A stretch of 47,343 nucleotides of DNA, taken from positions 1-47,343 of the forward strand of contig NZ_JAGOMQ010000032.1 in the NCBI RefSeq assembly GCF_017993425.1, given 5' to 3'. The DNA comes from Amaricoccus sp. (lineage in GTDB: Bacteria; Pseudomonadota; Alphaproteobacteria; Rhodobacterales; Rhodobacteraceae). The position numbers were made by a program, and so were the translations under genes. Below the pieces are notes generated by a model that was not told the origin of the DNA, ran no database searches, and worked only from the letters and a program-made list of their open reading frames with translations. This document shows, in pieces, positions 24,640 through 37,502 of this stretch (position 1 is its first letter; each line of letters begins with the position of its first letter).

Positions 24640-27105
24640 ATGAACGAGGCGTCTCCCGGGATGTACGAACCGAACCCACGCGAGGCGCTCGATCCGGAGA
24701 TGCTGGCGGGCGAGATCGTCAACCGGCTCATCTACCGGATCGGCAAGGATCCGAAGGTGGCGCGGCCCCATGACTGGTTGCAGGCGACCATCCTGATCGT
24801 GCGCGACCGCGCCATCGACCACTGGATGCCCTCGACCCGGGCGACCTACCTCGCCAAGGACAAGCGGGTCTACTATCTCAGCCTCGAGTTCCTGATCGGG
24901 CGGCTGATGCGCGACGCCGTCTCGAATCTCGGGATGACCGAGCCGCTGCGCGCGGCGCTGAAGACGCTCGACGTCGACTTCGACCAGATCGCCGAACTCG
25001 AATCGGACGCCGCCCTCGGCAACGGCGGCCTCGGGCGGCTCGCCGCCTGCTTCATGGAGAGCATGGCCTCGATCGGCGTGCCGGCCTACGGCTACGGCAT
25101 CCGCTATCGCCATGGCCTGTTCCGGCAGGAGATCGTCGACGGCAACCAGGCCGAGCTGCCGGAGACCTGGCTCGAGCACGGCAACCCCTGGGAGTTCGAC
25201 CGGCGCGAGAGCGCCTACGAGGTCGGCTTCGGCGGGTTCGTCGAGTACCTGGAGGCCAACGGCTCGGAGGCGCGCTACGTCTGGAAGCCGGCGGAGCGGG
25301 TTATCGCCACCGCCTACGACACGCCGATCGTCGGCTGGCGCGGCAAGCGGGTGAACACGCTCAGGTTGTGGTCGGCCGACCCGATCGACCCGATCCATCT
25401 CGACGCATTCAACGCCGGCGACCACATCGGATCGCTTCGCGAGAGCAACCGGGCCGACGCGCTGACGCGGGTGCTCTACCCCGCCGACGCCTCGCCCTCG
25501 GGGCAGGAGCTGCGGCTCCGGCAGGAATATTTCTTCTCGTCGGCGGCCTTGCAGGACATCCTGCGCCGGCACCTGCAGCAATACGGGACGCTGGCGAACC
25601 TCTCCGACAAGGTGGCGATCCAGCTCAACGACACCCATCCGGCCGTCTGCGTCGCCGAGCTGATGCGGCTCCTCGTCGACGTCCACGGCCTCGACTTCGC
25701 GGCGGCCTGGGACCTGACGCGCAAGACGATCGGCTACACCAACCACACGCTGCTGCCCGAGGCGCTGGAGAGCTGGCCGGTGCCGCTCTTCGAGGCGCTG
25801 CTGCCGCGGCACATGCAGATCGTCTACGACATCAACGCGCGGCTCCTGCGCGAGGCGCGCCGCGACCACGGCTTCGACGACGCCGAGATCCGCTCGATCA
25901 GCCTGATCGACGAGACCGGCGAGCGGCGGGTGCGCATGGGCAACCTCGCCTTCGTCGGGGCGCATTCGATCAACGGCGTCTCGGCGCTGCACACCGAGCT
26001 GATGAAGGAGACGGTGTTCGCCGATCTCCACCGGATGTATCCGCTCCGGATCAACAACAAGACCAACGGCATCACGCCGCGGCGCTGGCTGATGCAGTGC
26101 AACCCGGAGCTGACCGGGCTGATCGCCGACACGATCGGGCCGGGCTTCCTCGACGACATCGACGCGCTCGCGGCTTTCGAGAAATACGCCGACGACCCGG
26201 AGGTGCAGGACGCCTTCGCCAAGGTGAAGCGACGCAACAAGGATCGTCTGGCGGCGGTGGTGCGCGCGCGGATGGGGGTGAAGGTCGACCCGAACGCGCT
26301 CTTCGACATCCAGATCAAGCGCATCCACGAATACAAGCGCCAGCTCCTCAACATCATCGAGGCGGTGGCGCTCTACGACCAGATCCGCTCGCATCCGGAG
26401 AAGAACTGGACGCCGCGGGTGAAGTTCTTCGCCGGCAAGGCGGCGCCGAGCTACCACAACGCCAAGCTGATCATAAAGCTCGCCAACGACGTCGGCCGGG
26501 TGATCAACTCGAACCCTCTGGTGCGCGACGTGCTGCGGGTGGTGTTCGTGCCGAACTACAACGTCAGCCTCGCCGAGGTGCTGGTGCCGGCGGCGGATCT
26601 CTCGGAGCAGATCTCCACGGCGGGGATGGAGGCGTCGGGCACCGGCAACATGAAGTTCGCGCTGAACGGGGCGCTGACCATCGGGACGCTCGACGGCGCC
26701 AACGTCGAGATCCGCGACAACGTCGGCGCGGAGAACATCGTGATCTTCGGCATGACCGCCGACGAGGTGGCGGAGGCGCGCAAGGACGGGCACGACCCGC
26801 GCGCGGTGATCGAGCGCTCGCCGGAGCTCAGCCAGGCGCTGAAGGCGATCGCGTCGGGCGTGTTCTCGCCGGACGACCCGGGGCGGTATCGCGGGCTGGT
26901 CGGCGGGCTGTACGAGCACGACTGGTTCATGGTCGCGGCCGACTTCGACGCCTATGCGGCGGCGCAGCGGCAGGTCGACGCGCTCTGGGCCGATCCGAAG
27001 CTCTGGTGGCGCAAGGCGATCCTGAACACGGCGCGGATGGGGTGGTTCTCGTCGGACCGCACGATCGGCGAGTATGCGCGAGACATCTGGGGAATCCGCC
27101 TGTAG
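24640..27105 (+). CDS. glgP: Glycogen phosphorylase
   Basis: The cytosolic PLP enzyme releases glucose-1-phosphate from alpha-1,4-glucan ends. The family core is complete: GNGGLGRLAACFMESMAS, TIGYTNHTLLPEALE, NNKTNGITPRRW and the PLP segment with GTGNMKFALNGA, where the Lys is residue 680 counted from the ATG at 24616. The ATG at 24640 is preferred (821 residues) because AGAGGG stands 7-8 nt upstream; the ATG at 24616 gives 829 residues but has little ribosome site. It opens the glycogen operon and ends in a short tandem repeat. Confidence 0.95.
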   Translation: MNEASPGMYEPNPREALDPEMLAGEIVNRLIYRIGKDPKVARPHDWLQATILIVRDRAIDHWMPSTRATYLAKDKRVYYLSLEFLIGRLMRDAVSNLGMTEPLRAALKTLDVDFDQIAELESDAALGNGGLGRLAACFMESMASIGVPAYGYGIRYRHGLFRQEIVDGNQAELPETWLEHGNPWEFDRRESAYEVGFGGFVEYLEANGSEARYVWKPAERVIATAYDTPIVGWRGKRVNTLRLWSADPIDPIHLDAFNAGDHIGSLRESNRADALTRVLYPADASPSGQELRLRQEYFFSSAALQDILRRHLQQYGTLANLSDKVAIQLNDTHPAVCVAELMRLLVDVHGLDFAAAWDLTRKTIGYTNHTLLPEALESWPVPLFEALLPRHMQIVYDINARLLREARRDHGFDDAEIRSISLIDETGERRVRMGNLAFVGAHSINGVSALHTELMKETVFADLHRMYPLRINNKTNGITPRRWLMQCNPELTGLIADTIGPGFLDDIDALAAFEKYADDPEVQDAFAKVKRRNKDRLAAVVRARMGVKVDPNALFDIQIKRIHEYKRQLLNIIEAVALYDQIRSHPEKNWTPRVKFFAGKAAPSYHNAKLIIKLANDVGRVINSNPLVRDVLRVVFVPNYNVSLAEVLVPAADLSEQISTAGMEASGTGNMKFALNGALTIGTLDGANVEIRDNVGAENIVIFGMTADEVAEARKDGHDPRAVIERSPELSQALKAIASGVFSPDDPGRYRGLVGGLYEHDWFMVAADFDAYAAAQRQVDALWADPKLWWRKAILNTARMGWFSSDRTIGEYARDIWGIRL

Positions 27106-27140
27106 CTTCACCGGCCTGTAGCTTGCCCGCCTGTAGCCTG
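27098..27140 (+). repeat. Short imperfect tandem repeat across the glgP stop codon
   Basis: GCCTGTAGCTT starts at 27098 and 27114 and GCCTGTAGCCT at 27129, giving three units of 15-16 bp. The first unit includes the last codons and the TAG of glgP. It extends into the gap before glgB. No clear function; probably slippage-derived. Confidence 0.6.
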
Positions 27141-27194
27141 ACCGACCGACGGACGTCCTGATCGACCAGAAGAATAATCCGGGGGGAAGATCGC

Positions 27195-29396
27195 GTGACG
27201 ACGAAGCCGACGCGGCGCAAGGCCGCCCCTGTCCTCGACTCCCCGACGGTGGACGCCATCGTCGCGGGATCGCACGGCGATCCGTTCGCGGTGCTGGGCG
27301 TGCAGGAGGTCGACGGCAAGCTGGTGGCGCGCTGCCTGATCGAGGGCGCGGACGAGGTCGAGGCGCTGACGCTCGACGGCAAGCCGGCGGGCATGCTCGA
27401 GAAGCGGCATGACGGCGGGTTCTTCGAGGGGAAGCTGAAGATCCGCAAGCGACAGCCGCTGCGCTACCGCGCGCGGAACGCCGGCGGCGAGTGGCTGGTC
27501 GGCGACGCCTATTCCTTCGGGCCGGTGCTCGGGCCGATGGACGACTATTACATCCGCGAGGGGAGCCATCTCAGGCTCTTCGACCGGATGGGGGCGCACC
27601 CGGTTCGCCACGAGGGCGCGGACGGCGTGCATTTCGCCGTCTGGGCGCCGAATGCGCGGCGGGTGAGCGTCATCGGCGACTTCAACGGCTGGGACGGGCG
27701 GCGCCACGTCATGCGGCTGCGCCGCGACACCGGGATCTGGGAGATCTTCGTGCCCGACATCGGCGCGGGCACGGCCTACAAGTTCGAGCTGATCGGGCCC
27801 TCGGGCGACCGGCTGCCGCTGAAGGCGGACCCGTTCGCGCGGGCGAGCGAGCTTCGGCCCAAGACCGCGTCGGTCGTGGCGAACTGGATGGACCACGACT
27901 GGGGGGACGCGGCGCATCGCGACTTCTGGAGCCGGGCGGACGCGCGGCGGACGCCGATCTCGATCTACGAGGTCCATGCCGGGTCGTGGCGGCGGCGGGA
28001 CGGGACGGAGTTCCTGACCTGGGACGAGATGGCGGACCAGCTGATCCCCTATGTCGTGGAGATGGGGTTCACGCATATCGAGTTCCTGCCGATCAGCGAG
28101 CATCCCTACGATCCGAGCTGGGGGTATCAGACCACCGGGCTCTATGCGCCGAGCGCCCGGTTCGGGCCGCCGGAGGGGTTCGCGCGGTTCGTGGACGGGG
28201 CGCATCGGGCGGGCGTGGGGGTGATCCTCGACTGGGTGCCGGCGCATTTCCCGACGGACGAGCACGGGCTCGCGCATTTCGACGGGACGGCGCTCTACGA
28301 GCACGCCGATCCGCGGCAGGGGTTCCATCCGGACTGGAACACCGCGATCTACAATTTCGGACGGCAGGAGGTGTTCTCGTTCCTGGTGAACAACGCCCTC
28401 TACTGGTCCGAGAAGTTTCACATCGACGGGCTGCGGGTCGATGCGGTGGCGTCGATGCTCTACCTCGACTACTCGCGCAAGGAAGGCGAGTGGATCCCGA
28501 ACGTCCATGGCGGGCGCGAGAACCTCGAGGCGATCGCCTTCCTCCAGGCGACGAACAAGGCGGTCTACGGGAGCCATCCGGGGACGGTGACGATCGCCGA
28601 GGAATCGACCTCGTTCCCGAAGGTGAGCGCGCCGGTCCACGAGGGCGGCCTCGGCTTCGGGTTCAAGTGGAACATGGGCTGGATGCACGACACGCTCGCC
28701 TACATGGCGCGCGAGCCGGTGCATCGGAAGCATCACCACAACGACCTGACGTTCGGGCTGCTCTACGCGTTCAGCGAGAACTTCGTGCTGCCGCTCAGCC
28801 ATGACGAGGTGGTGCATGGCAAGGGCTCGCTGATCGCCAAGATGCCGGGCGACGGCTGGCAGAAGTTCGCGAACCTGCGGGCGTATTACGCGTTCATGTG
28901 GGGCTATCCGGGGAAGAAGCTGCTGTTCATGGGCCAGGAATTCGCGCAAGGGGCCGAGTGGTCGGAGGCGCGGAGCCTCGACTGGCACCAGCTCGACGTG
29001 GCGGAGCATCGCGGCGTGCAGGCGCTGGTGCGGGACCTGAACCACCTCTACCGCGCGAAGCCGGCGCTGCACGCGCGGGACTGCGAAGGCGAGGGGTTCG
29101 AGTGGCTGCTCGCCGACGACGCGGAGGCCTCGGTCTATGCCTGGCTGCGCAAGGCGCCAGGGGCGGCGCCGGTGGCGGTGGTGTCGAACTTCACGCCGGT
29201 GCCGCGCGAGAACTGGCGCGTGCCGCTGCCGGCGGCGGGGCGCTGGCGGGAGATCCTCAACACCGACGCGGGCGTCTATGGCGGCAGCGGCGTCGGGAAC
29301 GCGGGCTATGTCGAGGCGCGCGACGAGGGCGGGGTGGCGGCGTTGACGACGCTGCCGCCGCTGGCGACGATCTGGCTGGAATTCGAGCCGGACTGA
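27195..29396 (+). CDS. glgB: 1,4-alpha-glucan branching enzyme (GH13)
   Basis: The 733-residue enzyme makes alpha-1,6 branches in glycogen. An N-terminal module and CBM48 ([23 protein letters not shown]) precede the GH13 barrel. The nucleophile is Asp416 in [10 protein letters not shown] and the acid/base Glu469 in [17 protein letters not shown] and [14 protein letters not shown] are also present. Length suits the family. It starts with GTG at 27195 after GGGGGGAAGATC. It is second in the glg operon, 89 bp after glgP. Confidence 0.96.
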   Translation: MTTKPTRRKAAPVLDSPTVDAIVAGSHGDPFAVLGVQEVDGKLVARCLIEGADEVEALTLDGKPAGMLEKRHDGGFFEGKLKIRKRQPLRYRARNAGGEWLVGDAYSFGPVLGPMDDYYIREGSHLRLFDRMGAHPVRHEGADGVHFAVWAPNARRVSVIGDFNGWDGRRHVMRLRRDTGIWEIFVPDIGAGTAYKFELIGPSGDRLPLKADPFARASELRPKTASVVANWMDHDWGDAAHRDFWSRADARRTPISIYEVHAGSWRRRDGTEFLTWDEMADQLIPYVVEMGFTHIEFLPISEHPYDPSWGYQTTGLYAPSARFGPPEGFARFVDGAHRAGVGVILDWVPAHFPTDEHGLAHFDGTALYEHADPRQGFHPDWNTAIYNFGRQEVFSFLVNNALYWSEKFHIDGLRVDAVASMLYLDYSRKEGEWIPNVHGGRENLEAIAFLQATNKAVYGSHPGTVTIAEESTSFPKVSAPVHEGGLGFGFKWNMGWMHDTLAYMAREPVHRKHHHNDLTFGLLYAFSENFVLPLSHDEVVHGKGSLIAKMPGDGWQKFANLRAYYAFMWGYPGKKLLFMGQEFAQGAEWSEARSLDWHQLDVAEHRGVQALVRDLNHLYRAKPALHARDCEGEGFEWLLADDAEASVYAWLRKAPGAAPVAVVSNFTPVPRENWRVPLPAAGRWREILNTDAGVYGGSGVGNAGYVEARDEGGVAALTTLPPLATIWLEFEPD

Positions 29397-29427
29397 AACC
29401 CGGCCGACAAGAAGGGGGAAGCGAGAG

Positions 29428-30687
29428 ATGGACCACCGGACCCAGCCGCTGGCGCGTGACGCCATGGCCTATGTCCTGGCCGGCGGACGCGGCAGCCGGC
29501 TGAAGGAGCTGACCGACAAGCGGGCGAAGCCGGCCGTCTATTTCGGCGGCAAGACCCGGATCATCGACTTCGCGCTGTCGAACGCGCTGAACTCGGGCAT
29601 CCGGCGCATGGGCGTCGCCACGCAGTACAAGGCGCACAGCCTGATCCGCCACCTGCAGCGGGGCTGGAACTTCCTGCGGCCGGAGCGGAACGAGAGCTTC
29701 GACATCCTGCCCGCCTCGCAGCGCGTCTCCGAGACGCAATGGTACGAGGGCACGGCGGATGCGGTCTATCAGAACATAGACATCATCGAGAGTTACGGGC
29801 CGGAGTTCATGGTCATCCTCGCGGGCGACCACATCTACAAGATGGACTACGAGCTGATGCTGCGCCAGCACGTCGAGAGCGGGGCCGACGTCACCGTCGG
29901 CTGCCTCGAGGTGCCGCGGATGGAGGCGACCGGCTTCGGGGTGATGCATGTCGACCCGGTCGACACCATCACCGCCTTCGTCGAGAAGCCGGCCGACCCG
30001 CCGGGCATCCCCGGCAGCCCGGACCTGGCGCTGGCCTCGATGGGCATCTACGTCTTCCAGACGGCGTTCCTGATGGACCTGCTGCGCCGCGACGCCGCCA
30101 ACCCGGACTCGACGCGCGACTTCGGCAAGGACCTGATCCCCTACATCGTCGAGCACGGCAAGGCGGTCGCGCACCGCTTCTCGCGCTCCTGCGTGCGCAC
30201 CAGCAACGAGGCGGAAGCCTACTGGCGCGACGTCGGCACCGTGGACGCCTACTGGGAGGCGAACGTCGACCTGACCGACGTCATCCCCGAGCTCGACCTC
30301 TACGACACGTCCTGGCCGATCTGGACCTATGCCGAGCTGACGCCGCCCGCCAAGTTCGTCCACGACGAGGACGGCCGGCGCGGCATGGCGATCTCGAGCC
30401 TCGTCGCCGGCAACTGCATCGTCTCGGGCGCGAGCCTGAAGCGGTCGCTGCTGTTCACCGGGGTGCGGGCGAACTCCTACAGCCATCTCGAGGAGGCGGT
30501 GATCCTGCCGGAATGCGAGATCGGCCGGAACGTCCGGCTGCGCAAGGTCGTGGTCGACCGCGGCGTCATCATCCCCGAGGGGCTGGTGGTCGGCGAGGAT
30601 CCCGTGCTCGACGCCAAGCGCTTCCGGCGGACGGAGAACGGGGTGGTGCTGATCACCCAGCCGATGATCGACCGTCTGGGGCTCTGA
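29428..30687 (+). CDS. glgC: Glucose-1-phosphate adenylyltransferase (ADP-glucose pyrophosphorylase)
   Basis: The 419-residue enzyme makes ADP-glucose from glucose-1-phosphate and ATP, the committed step of glycogen synthesis. The nucleotide loop [20 protein letters not shown] (17-36), the [10 protein letters not shown] active-site segment, FVEKP and a C-terminal left-handed beta-helix domain are visible. Enzymes of this group are normally controlled allosterically by glycolytic intermediates; that is family knowledge. It lies 31 nt after glgB and 5 nt before glgA. Confidence 0.96.
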   Translation: MDHRTQPLARDAMAYVLAGGRGSRLKELTDKRAKPAVYFGGKTRIIDFALSNALNSGIRRMGVATQYKAHSLIRHLQRGWNFLRPERNESFDILPASQRVSETQWYEGTADAVYQNIDIIESYGPEFMVILAGDHIYKMDYELMLRQHVESGADVTVGCLEVPRMEATGFGVMHVDPVDTITAFVEKPADPPGIPGSPDLALASMGIYVFQTAFLMDLLRRDAANPDSTRDFGKDLIPYIVEHGKAVAHRFSRSCVRTSNEAEAYWRDVGTVDAYWEANVDLTDVIPELDLYDTSWPIWTYAELTPPAKFVHDEDGRRGMAISSLVAGNCIVSGASLKRSLLFTGVRANSYSHLEEAVILPECEIGRNVRLRKVVVDRGVIIPEGLVVGEDPVLDAKRFRRTENGVVLITQPMIDRLGL

Positions 30688-30692
30688 TCGCC

Positions 30693-33768
<3,076 letters not shown>

Positions 33769-33769
33769 C

Positions 33770-33788
33770 GACGCGCAGCTTGCGCGTC
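33770..33788 (+). terminator. Hairpin after pgm
   Basis: GACGCGCA (33770-33777) pairs with TGCGCGTC (33781-33788) around a 3-nt loop, immediately after the pgm stop. The following AACCTTCCTT is only weakly T-rich, so it may partly end or stabilise the glgP-pgm transcript. Confidence 0.5.
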
Positions 33789-33843
33789 AACCTTCCTTGC
33801 CAAAGGGTTGACGGAATACGAATTGCTGTTTTCTTCCAACGAC

Positions 33844-33871
33844 TTGACCTCTCTTTCACGCGTGATACCAC
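33844..33871 (+). promoter_or_regulatory. Putative glgX promoter with embedded palindrome
   Basis: TTGACC (33844-33849) and TACCAC (33866-33871) are 16 nt apart. The spacer holds TTCACGCGTGAT (33855-33866), one base from the perfect palindrome at 14055-14066. A repressor of the LacI or similar type binding between -35 and -10 is possible. The match to consensus is moderate. Confidence 0.35.
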
Positions 33872-33952
33872 GGATCCTGCCGTGAGCCGCAGCCCGTTCC
33901 GGCCCGCGGCGGACGGCCGCCCCGCAGGCGATCGCCCGGCGAGGCGCGCGTC

Positions 33953-35896
33953 TTGAGCGGCCCGCAGGGACCGCTCGGGGCGTCGGTCGGGCCGGACGGC
34001 GTCACCTTCGCCGTCTGGTCCGGGGCGGCGGAGCGGGTCTGGCTCTGCCTCTACGACGCGGCGGACGCGGAGGTGGCGCGGGTCGTGATGGACCGCGGCG
34101 AGGACGCGACGTTCCGCGCCTTCGTCCCAGGGCTCGCCGCTGGCGCGCGCTACGGCTTCCGGGCGGACGGGGACTACGACCCGGCGGCGGGGCTGTGGTT
34201 CGATCCGGCGAAGCTGCTCGTCGATCCCTATGCGGCAGCGCTCGACCGCGCCTTCGCCTACCACCCCGCCCTCGCGCGTGGCCGTCGCGACGCGCCCGAC
34301 ACCGCGCCGCTGATGCCCAAGGCGGTCGTCACCCCCCTGCCCCCGCCGGTCGCGCCGCCGCCGCCGGTGTTCCGGCCCGGCGGGTTCGTCTACGAGCTGC
34401 CGGTGCGGCCGTTCACCATGCTGCACCCCGACGTGCCCCCGGCGCTGCGCGGCACGGTGGCGGCGCTGGCGCATCCGGCCGTCCTCGACCACCTGACGCG
34501 GCTCGGCGTCGATGCGGTGGAGCTGATGCCCGTCACCGCGTGGATCGACGAGCGTCATTTGCCGCCGCTGGGGCTGAGCAACGGCTGGGGCTACAACCCG
34601 GTCGCCATGCTGGCGCTCGACCCGCGGCTCTGCCCGGGCGGGATCACGGAGCTGCGCGACACGGTGGCGGCGCTGCGCGCGGCCGGGATCGGGACGATCC
34701 TCGACGTGGTCTACAACCACACCGGCGAGAGCGACGTGCTGGGGCCGACGCTCTCGATGCGGGGGCTCGACGCGCGGGCCTATTACTGGCACGCGCCGGA
34801 CGGGCGGCTGGTCAACGACACCGGCTGCGGCAACACGCTCGCCTGCCAGCATCCGGTGGTGCGGCGGCTGGTCCTCGACGCGCTCCGGCACTTCGTCGGG
34901 CAGGCGGGCGTGGACGGCTTCCGCTTCGACCTCGCCCCGGTCCTCGGGCGCACGGCGACCGGGTTCGACCCGCAGGCGCCGCTGCTGACGGAGATGCTGG
35001 CCGACCCGCTCCTCGCCGACCGCGTGCTGATCGCCGAGCCCTGGGACGTCGGGCTGGGCGGCTACCAGCTCGGGCGCTTCCCCGAACGCTTCCTCGAATG
35101 GAACGACCGCTACCGCGACCGTGTGCGGCGGTTCTGGCGCGGCGACCGCCACATGCTGGGCGAGCTCGCCACCGCCGTCGCCGGATCGAGCGACAGCTTC
35201 GCCCCGCCCGCGACCCGCAGCGTCAACTTCGTCGCCGCCCATGACGGCTTCACGCTCGCCGACCTCGTCGCCTGGCGCCACAAGCACAACCTCGCCAACG
35301 GCGAGGAGAACCGCGACGGCCACGACGACAACCATTCCTGGAACAACGGCCACGAGGGCCCAACCGAAGACCCCGCGATCTGCGCCGCCCGCGCCCGCGA
35401 CGTCCGCGCCCTCCTCGGCACGCTCTTCGCCTCGCGGGGCACGATCCAGATCACCGCCGGCGACGAGTTCGGCCGCAGCCAGCGCGGCAACAACAACGCC
35501 TACGCCCAGGACAACCCGATGACCTGGCTCGACTGGAACGACCGCGACCGCGCGCTCGAGGCCCACGTCGCCGCCCTCGCCGCCCTGCGCCGCGCCACGC
35601 CGGCCCTCTCCGACCCGCGCCTCCTCACCGGCGCGCCCGGGCCCGACGGCGTCCCCGACGTCGTCTGGCTGACGCCCGAGGGCGAGGAAAAGACCACCGC
35701 CCACTGGGAGCACCCCGACGCCCCCGTCCTCGCCATGGCGCTCGCCCGCCCCGAAGCCGGGCGGATCGCCGCCATCCTCAACCGCGGCGACGCCGACGTC
35801 GACCTCCGCCTGCCGCCGCGCCCAGGCTACGCCTGGCCGCCGGCATCCGCGCCGGCGCGCAGCGTCGTGTTCGTCGAGGAGCGCCCCGACCCTTGA
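33953..35896 (+). CDS. glgX: Glycogen debranching enzyme (GH13, isoamylase type)
   Basis: The 647-residue enzyme removes alpha-1,6 branches of limit dextrins left by GlgP. A CBM48-like N-terminus (GVTFAVWSGAAERVWL) precedes the barrel. The nucleophile is Asp326 in GFRFDLAPVL and the acid/base Glu362 in LIAEPWD. LDVVYNHTGE and FVAAHDGFTLADLV complete the GH13 motifs. A proline-rich loop (LPPPVAPPPPV) occupies the place where most GlgX have the ARRPWxxxxxYE-type linker. The start is TTG at 33953 with only a weak ribosome site; 184 bp from pgm with its own candidate promoter. Confidence 0.93.
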   Translation: MSGPQGPLGASVGPDGVTFAVWSGAAERVWLCLYDAADAEVARVVMDRGEDATFRAFVPGLAAGARYGFRADGDYDPAAGLWFDPAKLLVDPYAAALDRAFAYHPALARGRRDAPDTAPLMPKAVVTPLPPPVAPPPPVFRPGGFVYELPVRPFTMLHPDVPPALRGTVAALAHPAVLDHLTRLGVDAVELMPVTAWIDERHLPPLGLSNGWGYNPVAMLALDPRLCPGGITELRDTVAALRAAGIGTILDVVYNHTGESDVLGPTLSMRGLDARAYYWHAPDGRLVNDTGCGNTLACQHPVVRRLVLDALRHFVGQAGVDGFRFDLAPVLGRTATGFDPQAPLLTEMLADPLLADRVLIAEPWDVGLGGYQLGRFPERFLEWNDRYRDRVRRFWRGDRHMLGELATAVAGSSDSFAPPATRSVNFVAAHDGFTLADLVAWRHKHNLANGEENRDGHDDNHSWNNGHEGPTEDPAICAARARDVRALLGTLFASRGTIQITAGDEFGRSQRGNNNAYAQDNPMTWLDWNDRDRALEAHVAALAALRRATPALSDPRLLTGAPGPDGVPDVVWLTPEGEEKTTAHWEHPDAPVLAMALARPEAGRIAAILNRGDADVDLRLPPRPGYAWPPASAPARSVVFVEERPDP

Positions 35897-35972
35897 GCCC
35901 GACCGGCGAAGGCAATAGCTGAGGCGCGACCGCGAGCCGCCCGGCTCGCCCGGCATCCCGAGCGGAGACCCC

Positions 35973-37502
35973 ATGCACCGCCGCAGCCTCCTCGGTTCGC
36001 TGCTCGCCGGCCTCTTCGGCGGCGCCCTGCCCCGCCTCGTCACGCCGGCCCTCGCCCAGGAGACGCCCTTCTCCTTCGACACGGTGATCGCGCGCGCCCG
36101 CGCCGCCGCCGCCGCGCCCTTCGCGGAGCCGGGCATGGCCCTGACGGCGCCCTTCGCCGACCTCCCCTACGACGCCTACCGCGGCATCCGCTTCCGCGAC
36201 GAGGCCCGCGTCTTCGCCGGCGGCGGCTTCCAGATGGACCTGCTGCCGCCCGGCTTCCACTACGACGACCGCGTCGAGATCAGCGTGGTCTCCGCCGGCG
36301 CCGCCCGGCCCCTCGCCTTCTCGGCCGACCTCTTCTCCTTCGACCCCGCCTACTTCCCCTGGCCCGACGGCCGCGCCCCCGCCGGCCTCGCGCAGGACCT
36401 CGGCTTCTCCGGCTTCCGCCTGCGCCACCCGATCAACCGCCCCGACGTCTGGGACGAGTTCGCGGTCTTCCAGGGCGCGAGCTACTTCCGCGCCGTGGCG
36501 CGCGACACGCTCTACGGCCTCTCCGCCCGCGGCCTCGCCATCGGCACCGCCGGACCGGTCCCCGAGGAGTTCCCGCTCTTCCGCAGCTTCTGGATCGAGG
36601 AGCCGGCCCCCGGCGCGACCACGCTGAAGCTCTACGCCCTGCTCGACGGCCCCTCGGTCGCCGGCGCCTACGCCTTCGCGATCACCCCGGGCGCCGAGAC
36701 CGTCATGGAGATCGACGCACGCCTGTTCCCCCGCGTCGACATCAACGCCGCCGGGATCGCACCGCTGACCTCGATGTACTTCTTCGGCCCTGAGAGCCGG
36801 CGCGGCATCGACGACTTCCGCGACGCCCTCCACGACAGCTGCGGGCTCTGGATGATCACCGGCGCCGGCGAGCGGCTGTGGCGCCCGCTGCGCAATCCGC
36901 AGAAGCTCGAGATCTCCGCCTTCGCCGATGTCGACCCGCAGGCCTTCGGCCTCGTCCAGCGCTTCCGCGACTTCGAGCACTACCAGGACGCCGAGACCCG
37001 CTACGAGGAGCGCCCCTCGGCGTGGATCGAGCCCGCTGGCGGCTGGGGCGCCGGACTGGTGACGCTGATCGAGATCCCGACCACCGACGAGACGAACGAC
37101 AACATCGTGGCGTTCTGGCGGCCGCAGGAGCCGCTGCGCGCCGGGCAGGAGCGCGCCTACGCCTACAGGCTGGTCTGGGCGCCCCTCCCCGACGACGCCC
37201 TGCCGCTGGCGCGGGTCGCGGCGACGCGCACCGGGCGGTCGATCATGGCGCCCCACCTCGACCGGGTCTTCGTCGTGGACTTCGACCTCGGTCAGATCGA
37301 CGTCGCGACGGTCACGCCGAAGCTGGAGGCGACGGCCGGCGTGGCGACGGAGCTGAGCGTCGGGCCGCTGCCGGGCGGCAACCTCGCCCGCGTCAGCTTT
37401 CGCTTCGCCCCGAACGGCGCGGCGCAGACGGAGTTCCGCCTGCGCCTGGAGAGCGCCGGTCGCCCGGCCTCGGAGACCTGGCTCTACCGCTGGAGCGCGT
37501 AG
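35973..37502 (+). CDS. opgG: Periplasmic glucan biosynthesis protein G
   Basis: The 509-residue protein has an N-terminal export signal with twin arginines (MHRRSLLGSLLAG) cleaved near ALAQ. The OpgG/MdoG domain shows PYDAYRGIRFR, the FFGPESRRGIDDFRDALHDS motif and DEFAVFQGASYFRA, all typical. It is needed for backbone branching or release of osmoregulated periplasmic glucans. It follows glgX by 76 nt on the same strand. Its stop overlaps the 3' end of opgH on the other strand by 19 bp. Confidence 0.93.
   Translation: MHRRSLLGSLLAGLFGGALPRLVTPALAQETPFSFDTVIARARAAAAAPFAEPGMALTAPFADLPYDAYRGIRFRDEARVFAGGGFQMDLLPPGFHYDDRVEISVVSAGAARPLAFSADLFSFDPAYFPWPDGRAPAGLAQDLGFSGFRLRHPINRPDVWDEFAVFQGASYFRAVARDTLYGLSARGLAIGTAGPVPEEFPLFRSFWIEEPAPGATTLKLYALLDGPSVAGAYAFAITPGAETVMEIDARLFPRVDINAAGIAPLTSMYFFGPESRRGIDDFRDALHDSCGLWMITGAGERLWRPLRNPQKLEISAFADVDPQAFGLVQRFRDFEHYQDAETRYEERPSAWIEPAGGWGAGLVTLIEIPTTDETNDNIVAFWRPQEPLRAGQERAYAYRLVWAPLPDDALPLARVAATRTGRSIMAPHLDRVFVVDFDLGQIDVATVTPKLEATAGVATELSVGPLPGGNLARVSFRFAPNGAAQTEFRLRLESAGRPASETWLYRWSA

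Noticed and set aside
24580-27111. 843-codon frame antisense to glgP, and similar antisense frames over glgB, pgm and glgX
   Set aside because: Composition is typical of the complement of GC-rich codons; the sense frames encode intact enzymes.
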